Shown in pieces: positions 1 to 6,684 of a stretch of DNA of 28,530 bases. Within the stretch, counting starts at the first letter, position 1. The number at the start of each line of letters is the position of its first letter. The notes under the pieces were generated by a model. It was not told the DNA's origin and ran no database searches. It was given only the letters and a program-made list of their open reading frames with translations. A program made the translations under genes and the position numbers. Origin of the DNA: a virus; IMG/VR virus record IMGVR_UViG_3300028735_000027, positions 1 through 28,530 of that record; one strand, given 5' to 3'.

Positions 1-417
1 ATCGTTCTGCCGAATACAAATTTCAGGTATGTGGGCATGGTGTTTAACGACGCCTCCAGCAATATTGTTAGATTCTGCAAAACCGGCAACTTGGTGCAGT
101 GGAATGCCCCGATAGATATCGTCTCCGGCGCTATCAACGGCTTTGCGCTGCAGGATTTGGCCTTGAATACGCCAGTCACGGCCAGGCGCCTCTGGGGCCT
201 GGCGGCCGCTTTAAACGGTTACGACCTCAAGATGGCAATTTCCTACGACGGCATCAACGCCGCCCATATCTATCATGCTGGCCCGCCGTCGACAAATTTT
301 AAAGGCGTCCGGGGCTCAATACCCTTCGTCTGCAATTTACTGGATGGTAACGCTATTTATATCGACAATGAAAACACGGCCAACCAGGTAGTCAAGGCTA
401 TTGGCTGGGAAGAATAA
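1..417 (+). CDS. Phage tail/fibre-like protein, C-terminal part (5' partial)
   Basis: The reading frame is open from the first base of the window, so the true start lies to the left; the first in-window start (GTG at 31) is unlikely to be real. The visible 138 residues are rich in Asn, Gly and Ala with short beta-prone stretches, and end in GWEE before a TAA. There is no recognisable catalytic motif. Its position just before the lysis genes, and the fact that tail genes should follow the tape measure at the other end of the window, suggest a tail fibre or tail-tip structural protein. The same frame stays open for 23 codons beyond the TAA (see next entry). Function is inferred from position only. 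Confidence 0.6.
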   Translation: MVLPNTNFRYVGMVFNDASSNIVRFCKTGNLVQWNAPIDIVSGAINGFALQDLALNTPVTARRLWGLAAALNGYDLKMAISYDGINAAHIYHAGPPSTNFKGVRGSIPFVCNLLDGNAIYIDNENTANQVVKAIGWEE

Positions 418-489
418 GATGCGGGGACTTTAACTGTGTCGATTAGGTATAAAGGGAGCGCCTGGGTCGACAATGGCTGTCATGATTAG
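418..489 (+). other. In-frame extension after the tail-protein stop
   Basis: After the TAA at 415-417 the same frame reads 23 codons (DAGTLTVSIRYKGSAWVDNG, then CHD) to a TAG at 487-489. The peptide resembles the end of a beta-rich tail protein more than random translation. It may be the ancestral C-terminus cut off by a nonsense change, or a stop-codon readthrough product. No separate start codon or ribosome site serves it. The rest of the gap to 581 shows no gene. Confidence 0.3.
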
Positions 490-581
490 CAAATTTTATG
501 CCACTATCCAAAGCTTAAAATATTTCTCATACTGAGGGTTAAATAAAAGGTGTTTTTGCAACATCTGGTGGAGGGCGGCTT

Positions 582-866
582 ATGACCTGCGATATTCTCA
601 GCGTGGCACAACTGATCTCTATCATCATTGGAGCGATGGGGACGCCGGGCTTGACATATTTCCTCATGAAACGCATGAGCCGAGATACCATTGCCCATAT
701 AAAGGATAGTTGTGCTTTGTGTCGCAGCCACCTGGAGGAAAAAATCAATACTATTGATCACAGGATCATCGAAATAGCAAATCGGCAAATAGTTCTCCGG
801 GAGAAACTGCCGGTGGACTATGTGCGTCGTGAGGAGTTTTTGCGGCACGTCAACGGCAATAAATGA
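582..866 (+). CDS. Small membrane protein with coiled-coil tail, lysis cassette
   Basis: A 94-residue protein. Residues about 6-28 form one hydrophobic segment, followed by a charged, probably helical region with a CALC cysteine pair and heptad-like spacing (HLEEKINTIDHRIIEIANRQ), consistent with a short coiled coil. A GGAGG lies about 7 bases before the ATG. It opens a tight cluster leading to the endolysin and holin, so a role as an accessory holin, pinholin or spanin-like protein is plausible. I recognise no named family. The stop codon is 11 bases before the likely start of the next gene. Confidence 0.65.
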   Translation: MTCDILSVAQLISIIIGAMGTPGLTYFLMKRMSRDTIAHIKDSCALCRSHLEEKINTIDHRIIEIANRQIVLREKLPVDYVRREEFLRHVNGNK

Positions 867-877
867 GGTGGCAGGTT

Positions 878-1069
878 ATGGCAGAGCGTCCACTGATGGT
901 AATCAAGACATTGCCACACGATAAGCTGGTAATAGAGGTCAAGTTTGAGGGCGAAACGGCCCCGGGGCCGGTCATGGTGCCCCGCTGCGACCTCTTGTAT
1001 GCCATGCTTTGCGATGAGGGAGTTTCCATTTCAATCCCAGGCAAACTTGGAGGGGAAGGCGATGTTTAG
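878..1069 (+). CDS. Small hypothetical protein in lysis cassette
   Basis: A 63-residue protein (MAERPLMVIKTLPHDKLVIE...) with no membrane segment and no recognised domain; the pattern of alternating hydrophobic residues suggests a small beta fold. I chose the ATG at 878 because GAGGTGG sits six bases upstream; an ATG at 863 overlapping the previous stop is also possible. The 3' end overlaps the endolysin start by 8 bases, so the two are probably translationally coupled. The function is unknown. Confidence 0.6.
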   Translation: MAERPLMVIKTLPHDKLVIEVKFEGETAPGPVMVPRCDLLYAMLCDEGVSISIPGKLGGEGDV

Positions 1070-2216
1070 GGTAAAGGCTTCGGCATTAAACATCCGCAGG
1101 GGGCCGGGGACCCAGTATCCGGTCGCCGGTCAGCTTCCAAAAGGGGCTTTGATCAAGCCGGTAGACATGGCAGGGTGGCTGCCAGTGGCAGCCGATGGTT
1201 ATGTGGGCTGGGTAGCACAGCAATACCTGGAGGAGGTGCCGGAGCCGCCCCAGACCACACCGGTCCAGACCTCCTATGACTTCAGCACCAAGGAGGGAAC
1301 TATCGCCGCCATTCGGGCGGAATGCCAGAAGCAGGGGCTGGGGTTGCCGGAGCAGATCGCCTATGTCCTGGCCACGGTGGAGTGGGAGACGGGCGGCACC
1401 TTCCAGCCGGTCCGGGAGGCCTACTGGAAAAGCGAAGAGTGGCGGCGGCAGAACCTGCGCTACTACCCCTATTATGGCCGGGGGTATGTGCAGCTGACCT
1501 GGGAGGCCAATTACCGCAAGTATGCCAAGATCATGGGGCTGGACCTGGTGGGCAACCCGGATCTGGCCCTGCAGCCCGAAGTAGCCCTGTTCATTCTGGT
1601 CCACGGCTTTAAAACCGGCGCCTTTACGGGCAAAAAGCTGGAGGATTATATTAATGTCAACGAGGCCGACTTTATTCAGGCCAGACAGTGCATTAACGGC
1701 CTTGACCACGCCAAAGAGATTGCTGCCCTGGCTAAAAAATACCTCCACACCACAGAGGAGGCATCGGAGACAGAGATTACCGAATGGCCTTGGCTCAAAA
1801 TTGCCCAACAGGAACTTGGGGTGAAAGAAAAATCAGGCAGTGGAACCAACCCGCGCATTGTGGAGTATCTGAAAAGCACAAGCCTGGGCCGTCCGGACAA
1901 CGAGAAAGACGAGACCCCCTGGTGCTCCGCATTCGTCAATTGGGTGTTAAAACAGGTCGGTGTAGAGCCACGCACAAACTCGGCATGGGCCAGGTCATGG
2001 TTAAATTGGGGAGTGCCAACGGATGAACCCATCCCCGGCACCATTGCAGTTTTTTCCCGTGGACCAAACGCCGGTCACGTGGGATTTTATCTTGACGAAG
2101 ATGAGGACCGGGTCAAGGTGCTTGGGGGCAACCAGGGAGATGCAGTTAGCATAGCATGGTATCCCAAAACATCTTTGCTCGGTTACCGGGAGCCTGCGGG
2201 CTGGCAGGAGGCTTGA
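1062..2216 (+). CDS. Three-domain phage endolysin (SH3b, GH19-like, CHAP-like)
   Basis: A 384-residue lysis enzyme that would degrade peptidoglycan at the end of infection. Residues 1-58 are a bacterial SH3 domain (ALNIRRGPGTQYPVAG, then GYVGWV). Residues about 75-230 match the chitinase-like GH19 muramidase fold, with a catalytic-type Glu in VEWETGG (about residue 108) and the family signature YYGRGYVQLTWEANY at 137-151. Residues 243-380 match the CHAP-like TIGR02594 family, with Cys288 in TPWCSAFVNW and His339 in AGHVGFY as the likely peptidase pair. It therefore may cut both glycan and peptide. The frame is open from 945, but the ATG at 1062 has an AGGGGAAGG site and begins exactly at the SH3 domain. 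No signal peptide is seen, so export would depend on the holin. Confidence 0.93.
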   Translation: MFRVKASALNIRRGPGTQYPVAGQLPKGALIKPVDMAGWLPVAADGYVGWVAQQYLEEVPEPPQTTPVQTSYDFSTKEGTIAAIRAECQKQGLGLPEQIAYVLATVEWETGGTFQPVREAYWKSEEWRRQNLRYYPYYGRGYVQLTWEANYRKYAKIMGLDLVGNPDLALQPEVALFILVHGFKTGAFTGKKLEDYINVNEADFIQARQCINGLDHAKEIAALAKKYLHTTEEASETEITEWPWLKIAQQELGVKEKSGSGTNPRIVEYLKSTSLGRPDNEKDETPWCSAFVNWVLKQVGVEPRTNSAWARSWLNWGVPTDEPIPGTIAVFSRGPNAGHVGFYLDEDEDRVKVLGGNQGDAVSIAWYPKTSLLGYREPAGWQEA

Positions 2217-2218
2217 CC

Positions 2219-2527
2219 ATGCAGCATAACTGGCTGAAAGAGAATGTCGGACCGATCCTGGCCCTCATCACCGTGGTGGGCACCTTCGCCCTCTTTGCCT
2301 TAGCATTTTTCCTCAAGGTGGACGGTGCCAATGAGAAGGTCTTGTTCATGGTCATTGGGGCCCTTTCATCCATCGCCACGACGGTGGTTGGGTATTATTT
2401 TGGAAGCTCCGCCGGGAGCGCCCGTAAGACAGAACTACTGAAAGGCGATCGCCAAGAACAAGGCGAACAAGACGATCTTGTACAAGACAATGCCCCCAAG
2501 CCGGGGGCAATTTTGTCTGGCAGATAG
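2219..2527 (+). CDS. Holin-like two-pass membrane protein
   Basis: A 102-residue protein with two hydrophobic segments (about residues 12-34 and 43-62) and a charged, Gln/Asp-rich cytoplasmic tail. The second segment ends in GYYFGSSAGSARKTELL, a motif I associate with small phage holins that follow endolysins. It would form the inner-membrane lesion that releases the endolysin. The ATG at 2219 lies 2 bases after the endolysin stop, with AGGAGG inside the endolysin's last codons; an upstream in-frame start at 2156 is less likely. A terminator hairpin overlaps its last codons. Confidence 0.85.
   Translation: MQHNWLKENVGPILALITVVGTFALFALAFFLKVDGANEKVLFMVIGALSSIATTVVGYYFGSSAGSARKTELLKGDRQEQGEQDDLVQDNAPKPGAILSGR
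2491..2517 (+). terminator. Rho-independent terminator at the end of the lysis operon
   Basis: TGCCCCC (2491-2497) pairs with GGGGGCA (2503-2509) around a 5-base loop and is followed by ATTTTGTCT. It overlaps the 3' end of the holin gene and lies just before the attP region, so it probably ends late transcription before the attachment site. Confidence 0.75.
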
Positions 2528-2533
2528 CTGCTT

Positions 2534-2551
2534 GGGGCCTCTAAGGGGCCT
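2534..2551 (+). repeat. Left arm: two GGGGCCT repeats
   Basis: GGGGCCT occurs at 2534-2540 and 2545-2551, start-to-start 11 bp. These bases can also be drawn as a weak hairpin followed by TTTTT, so a second terminator is possible. Sharing the motif and spacing with the right arm favours integrase binding sites. Confidence 0.6.
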
Positions 2552-2602
2552 GTTTTTCTTACTCCTCTTTTTATTCTATTGCTTGATATCATTGATAAAT
2601 TT

Positions 2603-2633
2603 TGGTGGAGGCGGCGGGAGTCGAACCCGCGTC
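2603..2633 (-). other. 3' end of tmRNA gene (ssrA) forming the attachment core
   Basis: Read on the minus strand, 2633-2603 gives the last 31 bases of a bacterial tmRNA: GACGCGGGTTCGACTCCCGC (T-arm with stem GCGGG/CCCGC and loop TTCGACT), then the acceptor strand CGCCTCC, A and the encoded CCA. The rest of a tmRNA is absent; upstream there is a T-rich stretch and then the integrase. It is therefore the copy carried by the phage to restore host ssrA after integration, not a functional RNA gene. Confidence 0.85.
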
Positions 2634-2686
2634 TATGGTTTTTTTTTGATTTTATTTCCATATATTGCGTATTCCGATTTTTTGCG

Positions 2687-2720
2687 GGGGCCTAACTGGG
2701 GCCTGACCGTCGGGGCCTAA
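2687..2720 (+). repeat. Right arm: three GGGGCCT(A/G)A repeats
   Basis: The 9-base motif occurs at 2687-2695, 2698-2706 and 2712-2720, with spacings of 11 and 14 bp. The last copy overlaps the integrase stop codon (TAG, 2719-2717 on the minus strand). These are probable arm-type binding sites for the adjacent integrase. Confidence 0.65.
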
Positions 2721-3886
2721 TCTTCCTCTTCCCAGTATTTCAGGCTGTCAGAAACCAGCTGGGCGTATCGTTTGGTAGATTTCCGGTCGCGGTGGCCGAA
2801 CAGCGCCTGAAGCACCTCCTCTCTGACGCCAGAGTTTAGCAGCTGGCAGCCGAGAGAGTGTTTGGTTCCCTGGTAGAGGCTGATCTTGATGCCAGCACGG
2901 GCAGCTGCTCGCATCCAGGTCTTGTAAATCTGGTTGCCGGTTAGTGGTTGGCCTGATACGGTAAACACGAAGCCGGCAATTGACCGTGGCAGGCCGGAGA
3001 GCGCCTCCATGACAGCTGGATGTAGTGGCAAGACCCGCACATCCCGCTCTTTTGTGTAGGGCCGATAGGTCTCCTGGTCCATGGCCGCCTTGATAGTTAC
3101 TGTCCGTTGTTTCCAGTTAATGTCCTCCCAGCGCAGCGCTCGGGCCTCGCCCGGCCGGGCGCCGGTGAGCATCAGGAAAACATACAGGGCCCGGCGCACC
3201 GGACAGGCGACGTGCGCCAATATGACTTCTTGCTCTTCTCTGGTAATCCACTTGATTTCTGGCTCGTTGAGATGTATTTGTGGAAAGTTTGGCATCTGCT
3301 GGATATCCTGGCGGCGGCGGGCATCTGCCAGGATTTTGTGAAGTATGCCCAGGATGTTGCTGACGGTCTTGGGGGCCAGGGTCGGCGGCAGGGTGAGGAG
3401 GAAGTCTTCTATCCTGCCGCCGGTTATTTCCCTGATGTTAGTGTAGCGGAAATATTGATTGAGGCGGTTGAGCCAGGTGCGGCAGGACCGCAGGTAGGAG
3501 CGGGAGAGTTGCCCCCGCGCCTGCTCCTGCTGCTTCCTGGCCATCCAGACTTCAGCATAATTGCCAAACTGCAACTGCCGCAGGTCCCGCTTGACGTAAT
3601 TTTTAGGGTCGAAAATGCCACGATCTATCTCGAAGCGGACATGGTTCAAGAGACGGGAGGCCCGCTCAAAGGAGTCCAGGGGATACCCGTCCTGATCGGA
3701 GTAAAGCTTGATCTTCTGGCCTTTCCAAGGGAGGTCCAGGTAATAACGGCGCGGCACGGTCCGGCAGGATGGGCAGCACAGCGGCTCCCCGATAAATTTG
3801 CCCCCACAGCGGGGGCACTTCTCTTTGGTGCGGACGTACCCAGACATGCATAATTCTTTAATTGGGTGCGTCCGCCCTGTCAACAT
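2717..3886 (-). CDS. int: Tyrosine-family phage integrase with N-terminal zinc ribbon
   Basis: A site-specific recombinase for integration into and excision from ssrA. Residues about 24-41 form a zinc ribbon (CPRCGGKF, then CCPSC); an arm/core-binding helical region covers about 100-190, and the catalytic domain runs from about 215 to the end. Catalytic residues visible are Arg244 (TGARPGEARALRW), Lys279 (TKERDVRVLPL), His365 (LFGHRD) and the nucleophile Tyr374 (STKRYAQL). The usual HxxR box is replaced by QGTKHS, with Lys342 where the second Arg normally sits. The ATG at 3886 is 3 bases after the upstream stop; the ATG at 3847 (MSGYVRTKEKC) is an alternative that starts right at the ribbon. 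Neither has a strong ribosome site. It is the last gene of the leftward operon and abuts attP. Confidence 0.93.
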   Translation of the reverse strand: MLTGRTHPIKELCMSGYVRTKEKCPRCGGKFIGEPLCCPSCRTVPRRYYLDLPWKGQKIKLYSDQDGYPLDSFERASRLLNHVRFEIDRGIFDPKNYVKRDLRQLQFGNYAEVWMARKQQEQARGQLSRSYLRSCRTWLNRLNQYFRYTNIREITGGRIEDFLLTLPPTLAPKTVSNILGILHKILADARRRQDIQQMPNFPQIHLNEPEIKWITREEQEVILAHVACPVRRALYVFLMLTGARPGEARALRWEDINWKQRTVTIKAAMDQETYRPYTKERDVRVLPLHPAVMEALSGLPRSIAGFVFTVSGQPLTGNQIYKTWMRAAARAGIKISLYQGTKHSLGCQLLNSGVREEVLQALFGHRDRKSTKRYAQLVSDSLKYWEEED

Positions 3887-3889
3887 AAA

Positions 3890-4108
3890 TCAGCTACTGC
3901 CTTTGCTGCTGTCGCGGGACAGCTTTCTGATGCGTCGCGCGATTGCCGTTTTGACCGTTTTTTGCAGGTCAGGCACTGCTAAGGCTTGCTGCAACTGTTC
4001 CAGATTAAATTCCCTGACTCTGGCCAGACGCGAGGCGACGTCAAAAGTATAGGTTGGTTCGCCATGCAATCCAGGTATCCGGTTGACAAATGGGTTCTGA
4101 TCATTCAT
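3890..4108 (-). CDS. Small hypothetical protein upstream of integrase
   Basis: A 72-residue basic protein (MNDQNPFVNRIPGLHGEPTY...) with a helical, Arg/Lys-rich second half (ARRIRKLSRD). I recognise no family. A GAGGGTCAG precedes the ATG, which overlaps the end of the upstream gene by 8 bases. Its place directly before int, and its basic helical character, make an excisionase-type partner conceivable, but no winged-helix motif is evident. Confidence 0.6.
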   Translation of the reverse strand: MNDQNPFVNRIPGLHGEPTYTFDVASRLARVREFNLEQLQQALAVPDLQKTVKTAIARRIRKLSRDSSKGSS

Positions 4109-4406
4109 CTCTGACCCTCACCAACATGAGGGCATACTTTGAGCTGGGGTTGATCATTACAGTTGCTGGCCAGTAGTCAGCCGGCAATTTTATTATTAAC
4201 GTTCTGTCCTGGCCAACGGACCCGTCAACCTCTTCCCGAATCGTCAAGCTGATAGTATTTTTCTTTTCGGCAACCTCAATGATGCCGGCCGCTATGATCA
4301 GGCTGTTTACACAGCCGTCGTCGTAATCAATCAGATCGTTTTGTATGATAAAATCATTTTCAGTGACTGGTGGTTCTGGAAAGCCGTACGCCTCTGGGGT
4401 TTTCAT
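4101..4406 (-). CDS. Hypothetical protein, leftward operon
   Basis: A 101-residue protein starting MKTPEAYGFPEPPVTENDF. I chose the ATG at 4406 because AAGGAGC lies 5 bases upstream and the ATGA overlaps the stop of the preceding small gene; the frame is open further upstream to 4505 but that part duplicates another coding frame. The second half has alternating hydrophobic residues (TLIIKLPADYWPATVMI) suggesting a beta fold. No function is recognised. Confidence 0.6.
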   Translation of the reverse strand: MKTPEAYGFPEPPVTENDFIIQNDLIDYDDGCVNSLIIAAGIIEVAEKKNTISLTIREEVDGSVGQDRTLIIKLPADYWPATVMINPSSKYALMLVRVRDE

Positions 4407-4510
4407 ACTTGCTCCTTGTTTTTTCTTGGTTTGGCTTCGCCCCTGGCCCTGGCTTGGTATTCCAGGCACAGGGCCGCCCGCATGGTGATCTTGTAGGTTG
4501 GGCAATACAT
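4403..4510 (-). CDS. Tiny 35-residue protein, doubly coupled
   Basis: A short frame MYCPTYKITMRAALCLEYQA followed by RARGEAKPRKNKEQV. Its ATG shares one base with the stop of the lipoprotein gene (TGATG), and its TGA overlaps the next ATG (ATGA). This double stop-start coupling is the main evidence that it is translated. A pair of cysteines 12 apart and a basic tail recall tiny putative nucleic-acid-binding proteins of phages, but I cannot name a family. Confidence 0.55.
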   Translation of the reverse strand: MYCPTYKITMRAALCLEYQARARGEAKPRKNKEQV

Positions 4511-4821
4511 CAGTATGTGATTACTCTCTGGAGTTTGTTTCTGACAAAAACGGCATATTGTTTTTTGCCGAATTGGCCGACGCTGGAATAATCCCAGACT
4601 TCTATTCGGCCTTCAGGCCCCTCAGACACGGCCTTTGACCACGGGCGGCCCCAGGCAGCCTCGACCTGATCATAGGTCATGCCAAGCTGAACATTGCCGG
4701 ATCGCACAGCAGATTTGACCTCATCTGTCCACCAGGGCTGCGGCTGACGGCTGGCAAGACCGCCAGGCATGCCTACGCAGCCACAAAGTACAACAATCAT
4801 CAAACAGGCTACAGTTTTCAT
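4510..4821 (-). CDS. BamE/SmpA-like lipoprotein
   Basis: A 103-residue protein with a lipoprotein signal: basic start, hydrophobic core and a lipobox at VVLCGC (Cys about residue 15). The mature part contains VQLGMTYDQVEAAWGRP and a later beta-rich segment (IEVWDYSS...YAVFVRNKLQRV), the pattern of the SmpA/OmlA/BamE-like fold. A strong AGGAGG sits 5 bases before the ATG. It would be anchored in the cell envelope, probably the outer membrane. Lipoprotein genes near the integrase of temperate phages are often expressed in lysogens and can change the surface or block superinfection; that role here is inferred. Confidence 0.8.
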   Translation of the reverse strand: MKTVACLMIVVLCGCVGMPGGLASRQPQPWWTDEVKSAVRSGNVQLGMTYDQVEAAWGRPWSKAVSEGPEGRIEVWDYSSVGQFGKKQYAVFVRNKLQRVITY

Positions 4822-4994
4822 GTCATCCTCCTATGGCTCGCTCACAATATTTGTGCCCACCTGTTGATATTTGCCGGTTGCCGTGATTACCGGCGAAAAT
4901 TCTTATCTGCCGCCCACCAGCTTAACGCAGCCTCCATGGCAACGCATCACGGCTATCCCGGACCGGCAGCCGGGGAAAAGGAGGGGCGGCAAAA

Positions 4995-5963
4995 TTAATA
5001 CACCGCCAAGTCAGCGGCGATCTTTGCTAAAATTTCATTTGGCATACCGTCCAGGAACTCAAGTCCAAAAGCTTCCAGCACGTCGGCTTCAGTCATGCCT
5101 TTCTGTGCGGCAAGAGCCAATATTCCCTCTTTGGTGGGATTTTTTTCTTCCTTGCCGCTGCCATTGTCAGGTTTGTGGTTTCTGGCAGCCCATTTAACAA
5201 AGGAGGCGGTGAACTTATCCCAGTGCTTGGCCGCCTCAGCACGGACCGCTTCCGGCTCGCATTTCTTGTGCTGGCAGATCGCCTCAATATATTGCGGCAC
5301 AAGGTGTTTTTGCGACTCTTCCCACGCTTCAACCAGCTGATCAAAACTGGTGGCCTCCGGCTCCGCCTGGACCTCCGGCAGGCCAGTGATCTCCGGCACA
5401 GGCGGGGTCGTCGGAAGATCAACGATCTGATCTTCCAGCTCTTCCACGGTGGGGAGGCCCATTGCCAATTGCGGGCAGACGGTCTTTACAAAATAGGCAC
5501 CGGCCCGGTAACGATACATTAGCTCCGGCAGGGTCATCCATTTGCTGACCTGAGTCCCCTTCGGCTTGTCCCAGCCCTCGGCTTTCACCATTTCAGCAGT
5601 AATGGTGGGGCCGTAAATCCTGACGCCGTTTTTCTCGCTGTAGGCCGTGCAGGCCACGATACGGCCCGCCGCATCCCGCTTGATGTCGTACTGGATGTTC
5701 CAGCCGGCGCGGTTGGCCAGGGCAATGAGAAACTTGCCCTCAAATCCGGGGCGGCCATGAACGATATAAATGCTCTGCATGACCATGAGCGGGCTGAGGT
5801 TTTGGCGGGCGGCCAGTTCGAGGGCAATGAAAACGTTGGCCGGCTTCTTTTGGAAGTGAGCCGGAATGAGATCGCTTTCACTGAAAAACTTGGCGATCTC
5901 CATTGTGTCCTTGAATGTTTGGCCGATAAAGTTAGGCGTTGCAATCTGCGGGAGCTCTTCCAT
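4995..5963 (-). CDS. recT: RecT-like single-strand annealing protein
   Basis: A 322-residue protein. The N-terminal two thirds match RecT-family recombinases: FSESDLIPAHFQKKPANVF, LELAARQNLSPLMVMQ, IYIVHGRPGFEGKFLIALAN, and a conserved later block MYRYRAGAYFVKTVCPQLAMG. The C-terminal third is Glu/Pro-rich and variable. RecT proteins anneal complementary single strands during phage replication and recombination. The gene follows a coiled-coil protein and a PD-(D/E)XK nuclease in one leftward operon, the classic annealase/exonuclease arrangement. The start codon is 11 bases after the preceding stop, with GGAGAGA upstream. Confidence 0.88.
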   Translation of the reverse strand: MEELPQIATPNFIGQTFKDTMEIAKFFSESDLIPAHFQKKPANVFIALELAARQNLSPLMVMQSIYIVHGRPGFEGKFLIALANRAGWNIQYDIKRDAAGRIVACTAYSEKNGVRIYGPTITAEMVKAEGWDKPKGTQVSKWMTLPELMYRYRAGAYFVKTVCPQLAMGLPTVEELEDQIVDLPTTPPVPEITGLPEVQAEPEATSFDQLVEAWEESQKHLVPQYIEAICQHKKCEPEAVRAEAAKHWDKFTASFVKWAARNHKPDNGSGKEEKNPTKEGILALAAQKGMTEADVLEAFGLEFLDGMPNEILAKIAADLAVY

Positions 5964-5973
5964 TATCTCTCTC

Positions 5974-6684
5974 CTATGCCCTGATCACAGTTTTCGTTTC
6001 TTCAAAAATCCGGACGCCGGGGATTTCCCTGATGCCCCGTTTGACGGCGGCCCGGATTTCCTTTTCGTTGATCATGAGGTATTCCCTGGGCACCGCCATG
6101 GGATCAACGATCTCAAAGGTCCACTCCCGCCTCTGCGAGGCCGACCCGGCCTCAGTCCGGATGGGACCAGGAGCATCCGGAAGTACCGGGGCCACCACCA
6201 CCGGCGACTGCACCCCGGCTTCCTTGGCTTGCTTCTCAATTTCGGCCTGCAGGCGGGCCGCCTCCTGACGGGCTGCCTCCTGGGCCTTGGCCAGTTCCAG
6301 GCGGACACGGGTTTCATGTTCGTTGATCTTCTTTTTGAGGATAGCCTCTATCTGGGCCAACGGCCCGGCACAGTCCTTGGCCAGGCGGTTGACGGCGGCC
6401 ACGAATTCGTTGTGCGGGGCGACGATCTCTTTCCGGGCCGCCTCAATCTCCCGCGCCTTTTTCTTAGCCTTGGCCGCCAGGGCCACGGCTTCCTTGGCAG
6501 TATCGTCGTCGTGTACCACCATAGCCTTGGCCTCGGCCACCATGGCCAGGGCCACGGCCTGGAACGCCGCCAAGCGGTCCCGGACCGGGAGCAGGGAAAA
6601 GGCGTCTCCGGGTTGCAAAACCGGCGGCGAAGCCTGTTCGACCGGCGTCTCCAGATCAAAGTCAAATAAGTCCATCATCTTCAT
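5974..6684 (-). CDS. Coiled-coil protein of the recombination module
   Basis: A 236-residue protein, largely helical. Residues about 55-160 are Ala/Lys/Glu-rich coiled coil (AKAKKKAREIEAARKEI, KKKINEHETRVRLELAKAQE), followed by a Pro-rich linker and a C-terminal block (VPREYLMINEKEIRAAVKRG, then REIPGVRIFEE) that I recall from uncharacterised phage proteins next to RecT. Its ATG overlaps the nuclease stop (ATGA). It may organise or load the annealase/nuclease complex; this is inferred from position. Confidence 0.7.
   Translation of the reverse strand: MKMMDLFDFDLETPVEQASPPVLQPGDAFSLLPVRDRLAAFQAVALAMVAEAKAMVVHDDDTAKEAVALAAKAKKKAREIEAARKEIVAPHNEFVAAVNRLAKDCAGPLAQIEAILKKKINEHETRVRLELAKAQEAARQEAARLQAEIEKQAKEAGVQSPVVVAPVLPDAPGPIRTEAGSASQRREWTFEIVDPMAVPREYLMINEKEIRAAVKRGIREIPGVRIFEETKTVIRA

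Larger units (their letters stand above)
2534..2720. other. Phage attachment site attP (core plus two arms)
   Basis: A 31-base ssrA 3'-end core (2603-2633) has arms of about 50-70 bases on both sides, each carrying copies of GGGGCCT: 2534-2540 and 2545-2551 on the left, 2687-2693, 2698-2704 and 2712-2718 on the right. All five are in the same orientation, and on each side one pair is spaced 11 bp apart, about one helical turn. This is the layout expected of arm-type integrase sites around a tyrosine-recombinase core. The integrase gene ends inside the right-most copy. Having arms on both sides means that this is attP rather than attL or attR. Binding itself is inferred. Confidence 0.75.

Noticed and set aside
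189-201. Further GGGGCCT motif as an integrase arm site
   Set aside because: A single copy near 193, inside a coding region and 2.4 kb from the core, is expected by chance in GC-rich DNA.
1086-1808. A 240-codon minus-strand frame opposite the endolysin
   Set aside because: The endolysin domains on the plus strand are unmistakable, and the antisense frame has no ribosome site or domain.
2534-2556. Second rho-independent terminator after the holin
   Set aside because: A weak stem with a wobble pair followed by TTTTT can be drawn, but the bases are better explained as two GGGGCCT arm repeats shared with the other side of the attachment core. Both roles could coexist.
2603-2720. Functional tmRNA gene
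   Set aside because: Only the last 31 bases are present; upstream bases do not continue as tmRNA and run into the integrase.
3107-3853. A 248-codon open frame on the plus strand opposite the integrase
   Set aside because: It lies antisense to a protein with clear integrase catalytic residues; GC-rich coding DNA gives long antisense frames, and this one has no recognisable domain.
4871-5197. A 108-codon plus-strand frame starting in the gap before recT
   Set aside because: Most of it is antisense to recT, and no ribosome site precedes it. The 173-base gap (4822-4994) also shows a short minus frame ending in CHGGCVKLVGGR without a usable start, which I could not support as a gene.
5866-6669. 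A 267-codon plus-strand frame opposite the coiled-coil protein and the start of recT
   Set aside because: The minus-strand genes have good starts and overlaps and a coherent coiled coil. The plus frame is a compositional shadow.
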